From Utricularia gibba (taxonomy: Eukaryota > Streptophyta > Magnoliopsida > Lamiales > Lentibulariaceae), in assembly GCA_002189035.1 (NCBI GenBank), contig NEEC01000047.1:1-59886 (forward strand): a DNA stretch of 59,886 nucleotides, read 5' to 3'. The notes under the pieces are model-generated. The model was given only the letters and a program-made list of their open reading frames with translations, was not told the DNA's origin and searched no databases. The position numbers and the translations under genes were made by a program. Positions 1 to 10,969 of the stretch are shown in pieces; position 1 is the stretch's first letter; every line of letters starts with the position of its first letter.

Positions 1-508
1 TGTTACAACCCTGCATCATTGATCCTGATGTACCCCCTTCGTATCGTTGGACGACACATCAGTGGTGAAGTACTTGGTTAGAGTCCATGGGTTGGACTTT
101 ACGGTCCTATGGACGTGCGCATCAGTGCTGGTCTAATCTCCACATCCTCATATTTTTCAACGGGCGCGATAATAGACCAACGGTCTCCTTGTCCAGTCCA
201 TTCGCTAAGGAGTCCAGAACACCTGAAGGTAACGGTAAAGCTTGCGAGGCCCGTCCAGCAACGGAGAAAAGAAAGGAAGTAGTGCGCATGGATGTGAACG
301 CCTAAAAGAGCGTGGGAGTTTGCACTAGAGACCATCAACCCGTTGAATCGTGTCGATGCTTGAGGGAAGACGACCACCCATTCATCTTTGTACGTTGCAT
401 CGGACCTGGTTGAAAGTGAGGACGGAAAATTGGCTACACTCGTAAAGGTGCACGAGCAGTATGCTGAATCGGATGATGGTCAAGCCGTTAGCATACGGAA
501 AACACACT

Positions 509-525
509 CGCGTGTTGCGCACGCG
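509..525. other. GC-rich hairpin, 6-base arms
   Basis: cgcgtg (509-514) pairs with cacgcg (520-525) around a five-base loop. It sits just after the variable A-run at 499-502 and is kept in the intact units. It is the most GC-rich spot of the monomer. Confidence 0.45.
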
Positions 526-1163
526 GCTTTAACGATTGCTTAACCAAGTGATCCCTTCTCTATCTCCATCCACAATCTGGGTAAAAGGCATCCGGAGGTC
601 AGGCATTGGAATGTCGTAAGGTATGAAGTATGCATGTTGCAAGGCGTGACCTGCTTGCGAAGCAATACCGATCCATTCCACGTTACCCGCTTCTTTGCAA
701 AGCCTGGAGGGAGAATGGAATTTTGCATCAGGAGTGGATGCCATGGGGGTCGAATTATAAGGGGAGGTGTGCGTTTGTTCCGTGAGCTATGTGGATTCGA
801 AGCACAAGTGCTGGGTGGTCGAGTTATGGACTTTGGGTTAGGAGTGGCTACACTCTGGATCCACGATCGATATGTTCTTCGATGCTCTATGACTCATTTC
901 TCATTCAATGATGTCCACTCAATAGTAGCTTACGTGGCTCGCAACGTATGTTTGATATAGATGACATCCTTTAACCTGTATGGTCGAAGGTTTTCTCCTC
1001 CCAAACGTATAGCGGCATGCCCACTTTCGTGTCCAAATATTCAGGAGGTCGGGGTGGTAGCCATCTAACGGCTGGATAGCACATCCACATCGTATGTGCT
1101 CCGTAGAATGAATCCGAAAATGTTAATGTTTCCAACGCACGTTGTTGGAGATCGGGAAAGTAC

Positions 1164-1340
1164 ATGGAGTGTCCTTGGCCACATTCTAGTATTCATTGGA
1201 TGCTGGCTGAGTTTGTTGCACAACAAAACACCCTCAAACGAGTAGCGATGGTGCACCATGATCCGCCATGGAGTGAACTCGTGACTCCTCTGCGTAAGTC
1301 TCACTTTGTTTCCATGGAAGATCATAAGGGAAAGCAATAG
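1164..1340 (+). other. Short 58-codon open frame near the unit end, unrecognised
   Basis: ATG at 1164 to TAG at 1338 reads a 58-residue protein starting MECPWPHSSIHW and ending MEDHKGKQ. It is conserved in nearly all units simply because the DNA is. It lies in a different frame from the stop-poor frame and overlaps a 90-codon open frame on the minus strand (1065-1337). There is nothing to show that either is translated. Confidence 0.1.
1212..1259. other. Two neighbouring dyad symmetries per monomer
   Basis: In unit 1 the arms tttgttg (1212-1218) and caacaaa (1221-1227) are separated by two bases, and 20 bases further on atggtgcaccat (1248-1259) is a perfect 12-base palindrome. Both recur in essentially every unit. 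They could form a hairpin/cruciform or a binding site for a dimeric protein. No function can be assigned from sequence. Confidence 0.5.
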
Positions 1341-1350
1341 GAAAAACTAA

Positions 1351-1447
1351 GAAGTACTTGGTATCGTTGATGTTACAACCCTGCATCATTGATCCTGATG
1401 TACCCCCTTCGTATCGTTGGACGACACATCAGTGGTGAAGTACTTGG
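1351..1447 (+). repeat. Direct repeats flanking an ~85-base linker at the unit boundary
   Basis: gaagtacttgg occurs at 1351-1361 and again at 1437-1447 (as at 67-77 in unit 1). Inside, gtatcgttg occurs at 1361-1369 and 1411-1419. Thus a segment of about 1.27 kb is bracketed by an 11-base direct repeat in every unit. No terminal inverted repeat is seen next to it, so a transposon target-site duplication cannot be claimed. Confidence 0.6.
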
Positions 1448-2741
1448 CTAGAGTCCATGGGTTGGACTTTACGGTCCTATGGACGTGCGCATCAGTGCTG
1501 GTCTAATCTCCACGCATCCTCATATCTTTCAACGGCCGCGATAATAGACCAACGGTCTCCTTGTCCAGTCCATTCGCTAAGGAGTCCAGAACACCTGAAG
1601 GTAACGGCAAAGCTTGCGAGGCCCGTCCAGCAACGGAGAAAAGAAAGGAAGTAGTGCGCATGGATGTGAACGCCTAAAAGAGCGTGGGAGTTTGCACTAG
1701 AGACCATCAACCCGTTGAATCGTGTCGATGCTTGAGGGAAGACGACCACCCATTCATCTTTGTACGTTGCATCGGACCTGGTTGAAAGTGAGGACGGAAA
1801 ATTGGCTACACTCGTAAAGGTGCACGAGCAGTATGCTGAATCGGATGATGGTCAAGCCGTTAGCATACGGAAAACACACTCGCGTGTTGCGCACGCGGCT
1901 TTAACGATTGCTTAACCGAGTGATCCCTTCTCTATCTCCATCCACAATCTGGGTAAAAGGCATCCGGAGGTCAGGCATTGGAATGTCGTAAGGTATGAAG
2001 TATGCATGTTGCAAGGCGTGACCTGCTTGCGAAGCAATACCGATCCATTCCACGTTACCCGCTTCTTTGCAAAGCCTGGAGGGAGAATGGAATTTTGCAT
2101 CAGGAGTGGATGCCATGGGGGTCGAATTATAAGGGGAGGTGTGCGTTTGTTCCGTGAGCTATGTGGATTCGAAGCACAAGTGCTGGGTGGTCGAGTTATG
2201 GACTTTGGGTTAGGAGTGGCTACACTCTGGATCCACGACGATATGTTCTTCGATGCTCTATGACTCATTTCTCATTCAATGATGTCCACTCAATAGTAGC
2301 TTACGTGGCTCGCAACGTATGTTTGATATAGATGACATCCTTTAACCTGTATGGTCGAAGGTTTTCTCCTCCCAAACGTATAGCGGCATGCCCACTTTCG
2401 TGTCCAAATATTCAGGAGGTCGGGGTGGTAGCCATCTAACGGCTGGATAGCACATCCACATCGTATGTGCTCCGTAGAATGAATCCGAAAATGTTAATGT
2501 TTCCAACGCACGTTGTTGGAGATCGGGAAAGTACATGGAGTGTCCTTGGCCACATTCTAGTATTCATTGGATGCTGGCTGAGTTTGTTGCACAACAAAAC
2601 ACCCTCAAACGAGTAGCGATGGTGCACCATGATCCGCCATGGAGTGAACTCGTGACTCCTCTGCGTAAGTCTCACTTTGTTTCCATGGAAGATCATAAGG
2701 GAAAGCAATAGGAAAAACTAAGAAGTACTTGGTATCGTTGA
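1371..2741 (+). repeat. Satellite unit 2
   Basis: 1,371 bases. Alleles: 78C, 236C, GGG, 444A, 466G, A4, 546G, 564C, GG, 867 deleted, 1370A. The missing T at 2237 (cacgacgat) recurs only in unit 39. Confidence 0.95.
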
Positions 2742-4113
2742 TGTTACAACCCTGCATCATTGATCCTGATGTACCCCCTTCGTATCGTTGGACGACACAT
2801 CAGTGGTGAAGTACTTGGCTAGAGTCCATGGGTTGGACTTTACGGTCCTATGGACGTGCGCATCAGTGCTGGTCTAATCTCCACGCATCCTCATATCTTT
2901 CAACGGCCGCGATAATAGACCAACGGTCTCCTTGTCCAGTCCATTCGCTAAGGAGTCCAGAACACCTGAAGGTAACGGCAAAGCTTGCGAGGCCCGTCCA
3001 GCAACGGAGAAAAGAAAGGAAGTAGTGCGCATGGATGTGAACGCCTAAAAGAGCGTGGGAGTTTGCACTAGAGACCATCAACCCGTTGAATCGTGTCGAT
3101 GCTTGAGGGAAGACGACCACCCATTCATCTTTGTACGTTGCATCGGACCTGGTTGAAAGTGAGGACGGAAAATTGGCTACACTCGTAAAGGTGCACGAGC
3201 AGTATGCTGAATCGGATGATGGTCAAGCCGTTAGCATACGGAAAACACACTCGCGTGTTGCGCACGCGGCTTTAACGATTGCTTAACCGAGTGATCCCTT
3301 CTCTATGTCCATCCACAATCTGGGTAAAAGGCATCCGGAGGTCAGGCATTGGAATGTCGTAAGGTATGAAGTATGCATGTTGCAAGGCGTGACCTGCTTG
3401 CGAAGCAATACCGATCCATTCCACGTTACCCGCTTCTTTGCAAAGCCTGGAGGGAGAATGGAATTTTGCATCAGGAGTGGATGCCATGGGGGTCGAATTA
3501 TAAGGGGAGGTGTGCGTTTGTTCCGTGAGCTATGTGGATTCGAAGCACAAGTGCTGGGTGGTCGAGTTATGGACTTTGGGTTAGGAGTGGCTACACTCTG
3601 GATCCACGATCGATATGTTCTTCGATGCTCTATGACTCATTTCTCATTCAATGATGTCCACTCAATAGTAGCTTACGTGGCTCGCAACGTATGTTTGATA
3701 TAGATGACATCCTTTAACCTGTATGGTCGAAGGTTTTCTCCTCCCAAACGTATAGCGGCATGCCCACTTTCGTGTCCAAATATTCAGGAGGTCGGGGTGG
3801 TAGCCATCTAACGGCTGGATAGCACATCCACATCGTATGTGCTCCGTAGAATGAATCCGAAAATGTTAATGTTTCCAACGCACGTTGTTGGAGATCGGGA
3901 AAGTACATGGAGTGTCCTTGGCCACATTCTAGTATTCATTGGATGCTGGCTGAGTTTGTTGCACAACAAAACACCCTCAAACGAGTAGCGATGGTGCACC
4001 ATGATCCGCCATGGAGTGAACTCGTGACTCCTCTGCGTAAGTCTCACTTTGTTTCCATGGAAGATCATAAGGGAAAGCAATAGGAAAAACTAAGAAGTAC
4101 TTGGTATCGTTGA
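2742..4113 (+). repeat. Satellite unit 3
   Basis: 1,372 bases. Alleles: 78C, 236C, GGG, 444A, 466G, A4, 546G, 564G, GG, 867T, 1370A. It is the only unit in the left half with 564G, which creates an ATG at 3305. Confidence 0.95.
3305..3703 (+). other. 132-codon open frame created by an ATG allele, unrecognised
   Basis: Where unit position 564 is G instead of C, an ATG opens a 132-codon frame ending at the TAG just before 'atgacatcc'. The same frame is complete at 37267-37665, 38638-39036, 40011-40409, 42753-43151 and 45497-45895. In other units the same frame is open but its first ATG lies 24 codons later (for example 634-960), and in units 35 and 36 the lost G at 766-767 shifts it. The predicted protein begins MSIHNLGKRH, is rich in Cys, Arg and His, and ends with VARNVCLI. 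I see no domain, signal peptide or catalytic motif that I can name. No promoter, intron or polyadenylation signal supports it. Confidence 0.15.
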
Positions 4114-5485
4114 TGTTACAACCCTGCATCATTGATCCTGATGTACCCCCTTCGTATCGTTGGACGACACATCAGTGGTGAAGTACTTGGCTAGAGTCCA
4201 TGGGTTGGACTTTACGGTCCTATGGACGTGCGCATCAGTGCTGGTCTAATCTCCACGCATCCTCATATCTTTCAACGGCCGCGATAATAGACCAACGGTC
4301 TCCTTGTCCAGTCCATTCGCTAAGGAGTCCAGAACACCTGAAGGTAACGGCAAAGCTTGCGAGGCCCGTCCAGCAACGGAGAAAAGAAAGGAAGTAGTGC
4401 GCATGGATGTGAACGCCTAAAAGAGCGTGGGAGTTTGCACTAGAGACCATCAACCCGTTGAATCGTGTCGATGCTTGAGGGAAGACGACCACCCATTCAT
4501 CTTTGTACGTTGCATCGGACCTGGTTGAAAGTGAGGACGGAAAATTGGCTACACTCGTAAAGGTGCACGAGCAGTATGCTGAATCGGATGATGGTCAAGC
4601 CGTTAGCATACGGAAAACACACTCGCGTGTTGCGCACGCGGCTTTAACGATTGCTTAACCGAGTGATCCCTTCTCTATCTCCATCCACAATCTGGGTAAA
4701 AGGCATCCGGAGGTCAGGCATTGGAATGTCGTAAGGTATGAAGTATGCATGTTGCAAGGCGTGACCTGCTTGCGAAGCAATACCGATCCATTCCACGTTA
4801 CCCGCTTCTTTGCAAAGCCTGGAGGGAGAATGGAATTTTGCATCAGGAGTGGATGCCATGGGGGTCGAATTATAAGGGGAGGTGTGCGTTTGTTCCGTGA
4901 GCTATGTGGATTCGAAGCACAAGTGCTGGGTGGTCGAGTTATGGACTTTGGGTTAGGAGTGGCTACACTCTGGATCCACGATCGATATGTTCTTCGATGC
5001 TCTATGACTCATTTCTCATTCAATGATGTCCACTCAATAGTAGCTTACGTGGCTCGCAACGTATGTTTGATATAGATGACATCCTTTAACCTGTATGGTC
5101 GAAGGTTTTCTCCTCCCAAACGTATAGCGGCATGCCCACTTTCGTGTCCAAATATTCAGGAGGTCGGGGTGGTAGCCATCTAACGGCTGGATAGCACATC
5201 CACATCGTATGTGCTCCGTAGAATGAATCCGAAAATGTTAATGTTTCCAACGCACGTTGTTGGAGATCGGGAAAGTACATGGAGTGTCCTTGGCCACATT
5301 CTAGTATTCATTGGATGCTGGCTGAGTTTGTTGCACAACAAAACACCCTCAAACGAGTAGCGATGGTGCACCATGATCCGCCATGGAGTGAACTCGTGAC
5401 TCCTCTGCGTAAGTCTCACTTTGTTTCCATGGAAGATCATAAGGGAAAGCAATAGGAAAAACTAAGAAGTACTTGGTATCGTTGA
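4114..5485 (+). repeat. Satellite unit 4
   Basis: 1,372 bases. Alleles: 78C, 236C, GGG, 444A, 466G, A4, 546G, 564C, GG, 867T, 1370A. This is a useful reference for the commonest left-type haplotype. Confidence 0.95.
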
Positions 5486-6857
5486 TGTTACAACCCTGCA
5501 TCATTGATCCTGATGTACCCCCTTCGTATCGTTGGACGACACATCAGTGGTGAAGTACTTGGTTAGAGTCCATGGGTTGGACTTTACGGTCCTATGGACG
5601 TGCGCATCAGTGCTGGTCTAATCTCCACGCATCCTCATATCTTTCAACGGCCGCGATAATAGACCAACGGTCTCCTTGTCCAGTCCATTCGCTAAGGAGT
5701 CCAGAACACCTGAAGGTAACGGCAAAGCTTGCGAGGCCCGTCCAGCAACGGAGAAAAGAAAGGAAGTAGTGCGCATGGATGTGAACGCCTAAAAGAGCGT
5801 GGGAGTTTGCACTAGAGACCATCAACCCGTTGAATCGTGTCGATGCTTGAGGGAAGACGACCACCCATTCATCTTTGTACGTTGCATCGGACCTGGTTGA
5901 AAGTGAGGACGGAAAATTGGCTACACTCGTAAAGGTGCACGAGCAGTATGCTCAATCGGATGATGGTCAAGCCGTTAGCATACGGAAAACACACTCGCGT
6001 GTTGCGCACGCGGCTTTAACGATTGCTTAACCGAGTGATCCCTTCTCTATCTCCATCCACAATCTGGGTAAAAGGCATCCGGAGGTCAGGCATTGGAATG
6101 TCGTAAGGTATGAAGTATGCATGTTGCAAGGCGTGACCTGCTTGCGAAGCAATACCGATCCATTCCACGTTACCCGCTTCTTTGCAAAGCCTGGAGGGAG
6201 AATGGAATTTTGCATCAGGAGTGGATGCCATGGGGGTCGAATTATAAGGGGAGGTGTGCGTTTGTTCCGTGAGCTATGTGGATTCGAAGCACAAGTGCTG
6301 GGTGGTCGAGTTATGGACTTTGGGTTAGGAGTGGCTACACTCTGGATCCACGATCGATATGTTCTTCGATGCTCTATGACTCATTTCTCATTCAATGATG
6401 TCCACTCAATAGTAGCTTACGTGGCTCGCAACGTATGTTTGATATAGATGACATCCTTTAACCTGTATGGTCGAAGGTTTTCTCCTCCCAAACGTATAGC
6501 GGCATGCCCACTTTCGTGTCCAAATATTCAGGAGGTCGGGGTGGTAGCCATCTAACGGCTGGATAGCACATCCACATCGTATGTGCTCCGTAGAATGAAT
6601 CCGAAAATGTTAATGTTTCCAACGCACGTTGTTGGAGATCGGGAAAGTACATGGAGTGTCCTTGGCCACATTCTAGTATTCATTGGATGCTGGCTGAGTT
6701 TGTTGCACAACAAAACACCCTCAAACGAGTAGCGATGGTGCACCATGATCCGCCATGGAGTGAACTCGTGACTCCTCTGCGTAAGTCTCACTTTGTTTCC
6801 ATGGAAGATCATAAGGGAAAGCAATAGGAAAAACTAAGAAGTACTTGGTATCGTTGA
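5486..6857 (+). repeat. Satellite unit 5
   Basis: 1,372 bases. Alleles: 78T, 236C, GGG, 444A, 466C, A4, 546G, 564C, GG, 867T, 1370A. It is the only unit before unit 26 with the right-type C at 466 (base 5953). Confidence 0.95.
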
Positions 6858-8227
6858 TGTTACAACCCTGCATCATTGATCCTGATGTACCCCCTTCGTA
6901 TCGTTGGACGACACATCAGTGGTGAAGTACTTGGTTAGAGTCCATGGGTTGGACTTTACGGTCCTATGGACGTGCGCATCAGTGCTGGTCTAATCTCCAC
7001 GCATCCTCATATCTTTCAACGGCCGCGATAATAGACCAACGGTCTCCTTGTCCAGTCCATTCGCTAAGGAGTCCAGAACACCTGAAGGTAACGGCAAAGC
7101 TTGCGAGGCCCGTCCAGCAACGGAGAAAAGAAAGGAAGTAGTGCGCATGGATGTGAACGCCTAAAAGAGCGTGGGAGTTTGCACTAGAGACCATCAACCC
7201 GTTGAATCGTGTCGATGCTTGAGGGAAGACGACCACCCATTCATCTTTGTACGTTGCATCGGACCTGGTTGAAAGTGAGGACGGAAAATTGGCTACACTC
7301 GTAAAGGTGCACGAGCAGTATGCTGAATCGGATGATGGTCAAGCCGTTAGCATACGGAACACACTCGCGTGTTGCGCACGCGGCTTTAACGATTGCTTAA
7401 CCGAGTGATCCCTTCTCTATCTCCATCCACAATCTGGGTAAAAGGCATCCGGAGGTCAGGCATTGGAATGTCGTAAGGTATGAAGTATGCATGTTGCAAG
7501 GCGTGACCTGCTTGCGAAGCAATACCGATCCATTCCACGTTACCCGCTTCTTTGCAAAGCCTGGAGGGAGAATGGAATTTTGCATCAGGAGTGGATGCCA
7601 TGGGGGTCGAATTATAAGGGGAGGTGTGCGTTTGTTCCGTGAGCTATGTGGATTCGAAGCACAAGTGCTGGGTGGTCGAGTTATGGACTTTGGGTTAGGA
7701 GTGGCTACACTCTGGATCCACGATCGATATGTTCTTCGATGCTCTATGACTCATTTCTCATTCAATGATGTCCACTCAATAGTAGCTTACGTGGCTCGCA
7801 ACGTATGTTTGATATAGATGACATCCTTTAACCTGTATGGTCGAAGGTTTTCTCCTCCCAAACGTATAGCGGCATGCCCACTTTCGTGTCCAAATATTCA
7901 GGAGGTCGGGGTGGTAGCCATCTAACGGCTGGATAGCACATCCACATCGTATGTGCTCCGTAGAATGAATCCGAAAATGTTAATGTTTCCAACGCACGTT
8001 GTTGGAGATCGGGAAAGTACATGGAGTGTCCTTGGCCACATTCTAGTATTCATTGGATGCTGGCTGAGTTTGTTGCACAACAAAACACCCTCAAACGAGT
8101 AGCGATGGTGCACCATGATCCGCCATGGAGTGAACTCGTGACTCCTCTGCGTAAGTCTCACTTTGTTTCCATGGAAGATCATAAGGGAAAGCAATAGGAA
8201 AAACTAAGAAGTACTTGGTATCGTTGA
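6858..8227 (+). repeat. Satellite unit 6
   Basis: 1,370 bases. Alleles: 78T, 236C, GGG, 444A, 466G, A2, 546G, 564C, GG, 867T, 1370A. First unit with the shortened A2 run (near 7338). Confidence 0.95.
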
Positions 8228-9599
8228 TGTTACAACCCTGCATCATTGATCCTGATGTACCCCCTTCGTATCGTTGGACGACACATCAGTGGTGAAGTAC
8301 TTGGTTAGAGTCCATGGGTTGGACTTTACGGTCCTATGGACGTGCGCATCAGTGCTGGTCTAATCTCCACGCATCCTCATATCTTTCAACGGCCGCGATA
8401 ATAGACCAACGGTCTCCTTGTCCAGTCCATTCGCTAAGGAGTCCAGAACACCTGAAGGTAACGGCAAAGCTTGCGAGGCCCGTCCAGCAACGGAGAAAAG
8501 AAAGGAAGTAGTGCGCATGGATGTGAACGCCTAAAAGAGCGTGGGAGTTTGCACTAGAGACCATCAACCCGTTGAATCGTGTCGATGCTTGAGGGAAGAC
8601 GACCACCCATTCATCTTTGTACGTTGCATCGGACCTGGTTGAAAGTGAGGACGGAAAATTGGCTACACTCGTAAAGGTGCACGAGCAGTATGCTGAATCG
8701 GATGATGGTCAAGCCGTTAGCATACGGAAAACACACTCGCGTGTTGCGCACGCGGCTTTAACGATTGCTTAACCGAGTGATCCCTTCTCTATCTCCATCC
8801 ACAATCTGGGTAAAAGGCATCCGGAGGTCAGGCATTGGAATGTCGTAAGGTATGAAGTATGCATGTTGCAAGGCGTGACCTGCTTGCGAAGCAATACCGA
8901 TCCATTCCACGTTACCCGCTTCTTTGCAAAGCCTGGAGGGAGAATGGAATTTTGCATCAGGAGTGGATGCCATGGGGGTCGAATTATAAGGGGAGGTGTG
9001 CGTTTGTTCCGTGAGCTATGTGGATTCGAAGCACAAGTGCTGGGTGGTCGAGTTATGGACTTTGGGTTAGGAGTGGCTACACTCTGGATCCACGATCGAT
9101 ATGTTCTTCGATGCTCTATGACTCATTTCTCATTCAATGATGTCCACTCAATAGTAGCTTACGTGGCTCGCAACGTATGTTTGATATAGATGACATCCTT
9201 TAACCTGTATGGTCGAAGGTTTTCTCCTCCCAAACGTATAGCGGCATGCCCACTTTCGTGTCCAAATATTCAGGAGGTCGGGGTGGTAGCCATCTAACGG
9301 CTGGATAGCACATCCACATCGTATGTGCTCCGTAGAATGAATCCGAAAATGTTAATGTTTCCAACGCACGTTGTTGGAGATCGGGAAAGTACATGGAGTG
9401 TCCTTGGCCACATTCTAGTATTCATTGGATGCTGGCTGAGTTTGTTGCACAACAAAACACCCTCAAACGAGTAGCGATGGTGCACCATGATCCGCCATGG
9501 AGTGAACTCGTGACTCCTCTGCGTAAGTCTCACTTTGTTTCCATGGAAGATCATAAGGGAAAGCAATAGGAAAAACTAAGAAGTACTTGGTATCGTTGA
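8228..9599 (+). repeat. Satellite unit 7
   Basis: 1,372 bases. Alleles: 78T, 236C, GGG, 444A, 466G, A4, 546G, 564C, GG, 867T, 1370A. Confidence 0.95.
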
Positions 9600-10969
9600 T
9601 GTTACAACCCTGCATCATTGATCCTGATGTACCCCCTTCGTATCGTTGGACGACACATCAGTGGTGAAGTACTTGGCTAGAGTCCATGGGTTGGACTTTA
9701 CGGTCCTATGGACGTGCGCATCAGTGCTGGTCTAATCTCCACGCATCCTCATATCTTTCAACGGCCGCGATAATAGACCAACGGTCTCCTTGTCCAGTCC
9801 ATTCGCTAAGGAGTCCAGAACACCTGAAGGTAACGGCAAAGCTTGCGAGGCCCGTCCAGCAACGGAGAAAAGAAAGGAAGTAGTGCGCATGGATGTGAAC
9901 GCCTAAAAGAGCGTGGGAGTTTGCACTAGAGACCATCAACCCGTTGAATCGTGTCGATGCTTGAGGGAAGACGACCACCCATTCATCTTTGTACGTTGCA
10001 TCGGACCTGGTTGAAAGTGAGGACGGAAAATTGGCTACACTCGTAAAGGTGCACGAGCAGTATGCTGAATCGGATGATGGTCAAGCCGTTAGCATACGGA
10101 ACACACTCGCGTGTTGCGCACGCGGCTTTAACGATTGCTTAACCGAGTGATCCCTTCTCTATCTCCATCCACAATCTGGGTAAAAGGCATCCGGAGGTCA
10201 GGCATTGGAATGTCGTAAGGTATGAAGTATGCATGTTGCAAGGCGTGACCTGCTTGCGAAGCAATACCGATCCATTCCACGTTACCCGCTTCTTTGCAAA
10301 GCCTGGAGGGAGAATGGAATTTTGCATCAGGAGTGGATGCCATGGGGGTCGAATTATAAGGGGAGGTGTGCGTTTGTTCCGTGAGCTATGTGGATTCGAA
10401 GCACAAGTGCTGGGTGGTCGAGTTATGGACTTTGGGTTAGGAGTGGCTACACTCTGGATCCACGATCGATATGTTCTTCGATGCTCTATGACTCATTTCT
10501 CATTCAATGATGTCCACTCAATAGTAGCTTACGTGGCTCGCAACGTATGTTTGATATAGATGACATCCTTTAACCTGTATGGTCGAAGGTTTTCTCCTCC
10601 CAAACGTATAGCGGCATGCCCACTTTCGTGTCCAAATATTCAGGAGGTCGGGGTGGTAGCCATCTAACGGCTGGATAGCACATCCACATCGTATGTGCTC
10701 CGTAGAATGAATCCGAAAATGTTAATGTTTCCAACGCACGTTGTTGGAGATCGGGAAAGTACATGGAGTGTCCTTGGCCACATTCTAGTATTCATTGGAT
10801 GCTGGCTGAGTTTGTTGCACAACAAAACACCCTCAAACGAGTAGCGATGGTGCACCATGATCCGCCATGGAGTGAACTCGTGACTCCTCTGCGTAAGTCT
10901 CACTTTGTTTCCATGGAAGATCATAAGGGAAAGCAATAGGAAAAACTAAGAAGTACTTGGTATCGTTGA
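9600..10969 (+). repeat. Satellite unit 8
   Basis: 1,370 bases. Alleles: 78C, 236C, GGG, 444A, 466G, A2, 546G, 564C, GG, 867T, 1370A. I see no difference from unit 9. Confidence 0.95.

Larger units (their letters stand above)
1..1370 (+). repeat. Satellite unit 1
   Basis: 1,370 bases. Alleles: 78T, 236T, GGG, 444A, 466G, A4, 546A, 564C, GG, 867T, 1370A. It has private changes around 142-170: two bases are missing after 'ctccac', a T replaces C in the 'catat-ttttc' stretch, and G replaces C in 'cgggcgcg'. It is the most distinctive of the intact left-hand units. Confidence 0.95.

Noticed and set aside
87-305. Open frame starting MGWTLRSYGRAHQ, repeated in nearly every unit as a 65-codon frame
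   Set aside because: It is short, differs in length and frame between unit 1 and the others because of a two-base change, has no recognisable domain, and recurs only because the DNA repeats.
748-765. Possible TATA-like word (ttataagg)
   Set aside because: A single short word with no other promoter element, and it lies inside the longest open frame.
1201-1220. Partial match to a polymerase III A box (tggctgagtttg)
   Set aside because: The end of the motif does not fit, no B box follows at a usual distance, and no tRNA or 5S fold could be drawn.
1065-1337. 90-codon minus-strand open frame near the end of every unit
   Set aside because: It overlaps plus-strand open frames over its whole length, shows no motif I can name, and has no supporting signals. 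It is more easily explained as the mirror of a stop-poor stretch.
1492-1749. 85-codon minus-strand open frame, extended to 133 codons in unit 36
   Set aside because: Its length changes with a single-base run variant, and the long version at 47854-48255 arises only from a lost A. No homology is recognised.
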